Positions 7,002 to 7,136 of a stretch of DNA of 7,136 bases are shown in pieces. Location: positions 1-7,136 of the forward strand of contig JAVVPL010000090.1 of assembly GCA_036655775.1 (NCBI GenBank), in the 5' to 3' direction. The stretch comes from JAVVPL01 sp036655775 (GTDB lineage Bacteria; Bacteroidota; Bacteroidia; Bacteroidales; P3). The notes under the pieces were generated by a model that searched no databases, was not told the origin of the DNA, and saw only the letters and a program-made list of their open reading frames with translations. Each line of letters begins with the position of its first letter. Position 1 is the stretch's first letter. Position numbers and translations under genes: made by a program.

Positions 7002-7136
7002 CTAGTTAGTAAGACCCAATTCATCTTGCATTGCTTGGTCGAATATAGACTTCTTACTTTCCGTAAAGAACGGCAGACCCCAAATAGAGTATTTAGATGT
7101 TTTATTTGTGAATAGCTTATCGGCTTTATCTTTTAT
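7002..7136 (-). CDS. C-terminal 44 residues of an unrecognised protein, 5' end outside the window
   Basis: The minus strand is open from the window edge to a TAG at 7002-7004 and reads as ordinary soluble protein: an early KADKLFTNKTSKYSIWGLPF stretch, then a helical-looking ESKKSIFDQAMQDELGLTN end. Charge pattern and mixed codon use are unlike the surrounding AT-rich spacer, which supports real coding. There is no sorting tail, membrane segment or motif I can assign to a family. It is followed by a spacer of 214 nt before the T9SS cargo start at 6787, so the two are probably separate transcription units. Confidence 0.6.
   Translation of the reverse strand: MKDKADKLFTNKTSKYSIWGLPFFTESKKSIFDQAMQDELGLTN

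Overview
The window comes from an AT-rich member of the Bacteroidota, probably Bacteroidales-like. Three things point there. A 1522-residue exported protein ends in a type IX secretion system (T9SS) type A sorting domain. Three candidate Bacteroidota -7 promoter boxes (TAnnTTTG) lie on the minus strand. I see no convincing Shine-Dalgarno sequence before the gene starts. Every supported coding region is on the minus strand, so the order of transcription is from high to low coordinates.

Layout in transcription order. (1) 7136-7002 is the last 44 codons of a gene that begins outside the window; I do not recognise it. (2) 7001-6788 is a spacer with a candidate promoter and a small inverted repeat. 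(3) 6787-2219 is a very large T9SS cargo protein. It has a signal peptide, one N-terminal beta-rich domain, four cleaved-adhesin/choice-of-anchor-J-type domains, five CARDB-like Ig-fold modules and the sorting tail. (4) 2218-2105 is a spacer with an eight-C tract, a 10-bp palindrome and a candidate -7 box. (5) 2104-896 is an intact-looking 402-residue AAA/ABC-type ATPase of the RloA/AbiL-i kind. (6) 890-527 is the C-terminal part of its usual partner, RloB. It starts 5 nt after the ATPase stop but has lost roughly the N-terminal 40 percent of the family and is out of frame with its own likely start codon. (7) 526-444 is an AT-rich spacer. (8) 470-1 is an open frame of convincing protein character that has no start codon and runs out of the window.

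The T9SS cargo protein is likely a surface or secreted adhesin/matrix component and has no visible functional link to the ATPase. The ATPase and RloB remnant look like a two-gene phage-defence or restriction-associated cassette (RloAB/AbiL type) that is decaying through loss of the effector-like half. The headless frame directly downstream suggests that more than one gene has been broken here, as expected in a rearranging accessory region. I found no tRNA, rRNA, CRISPR array or insertion sequence. I did not find a clearly new complete system. The most useful observations are the RloB deletion next to an intact ATPase and the headless reading frame at the left end.
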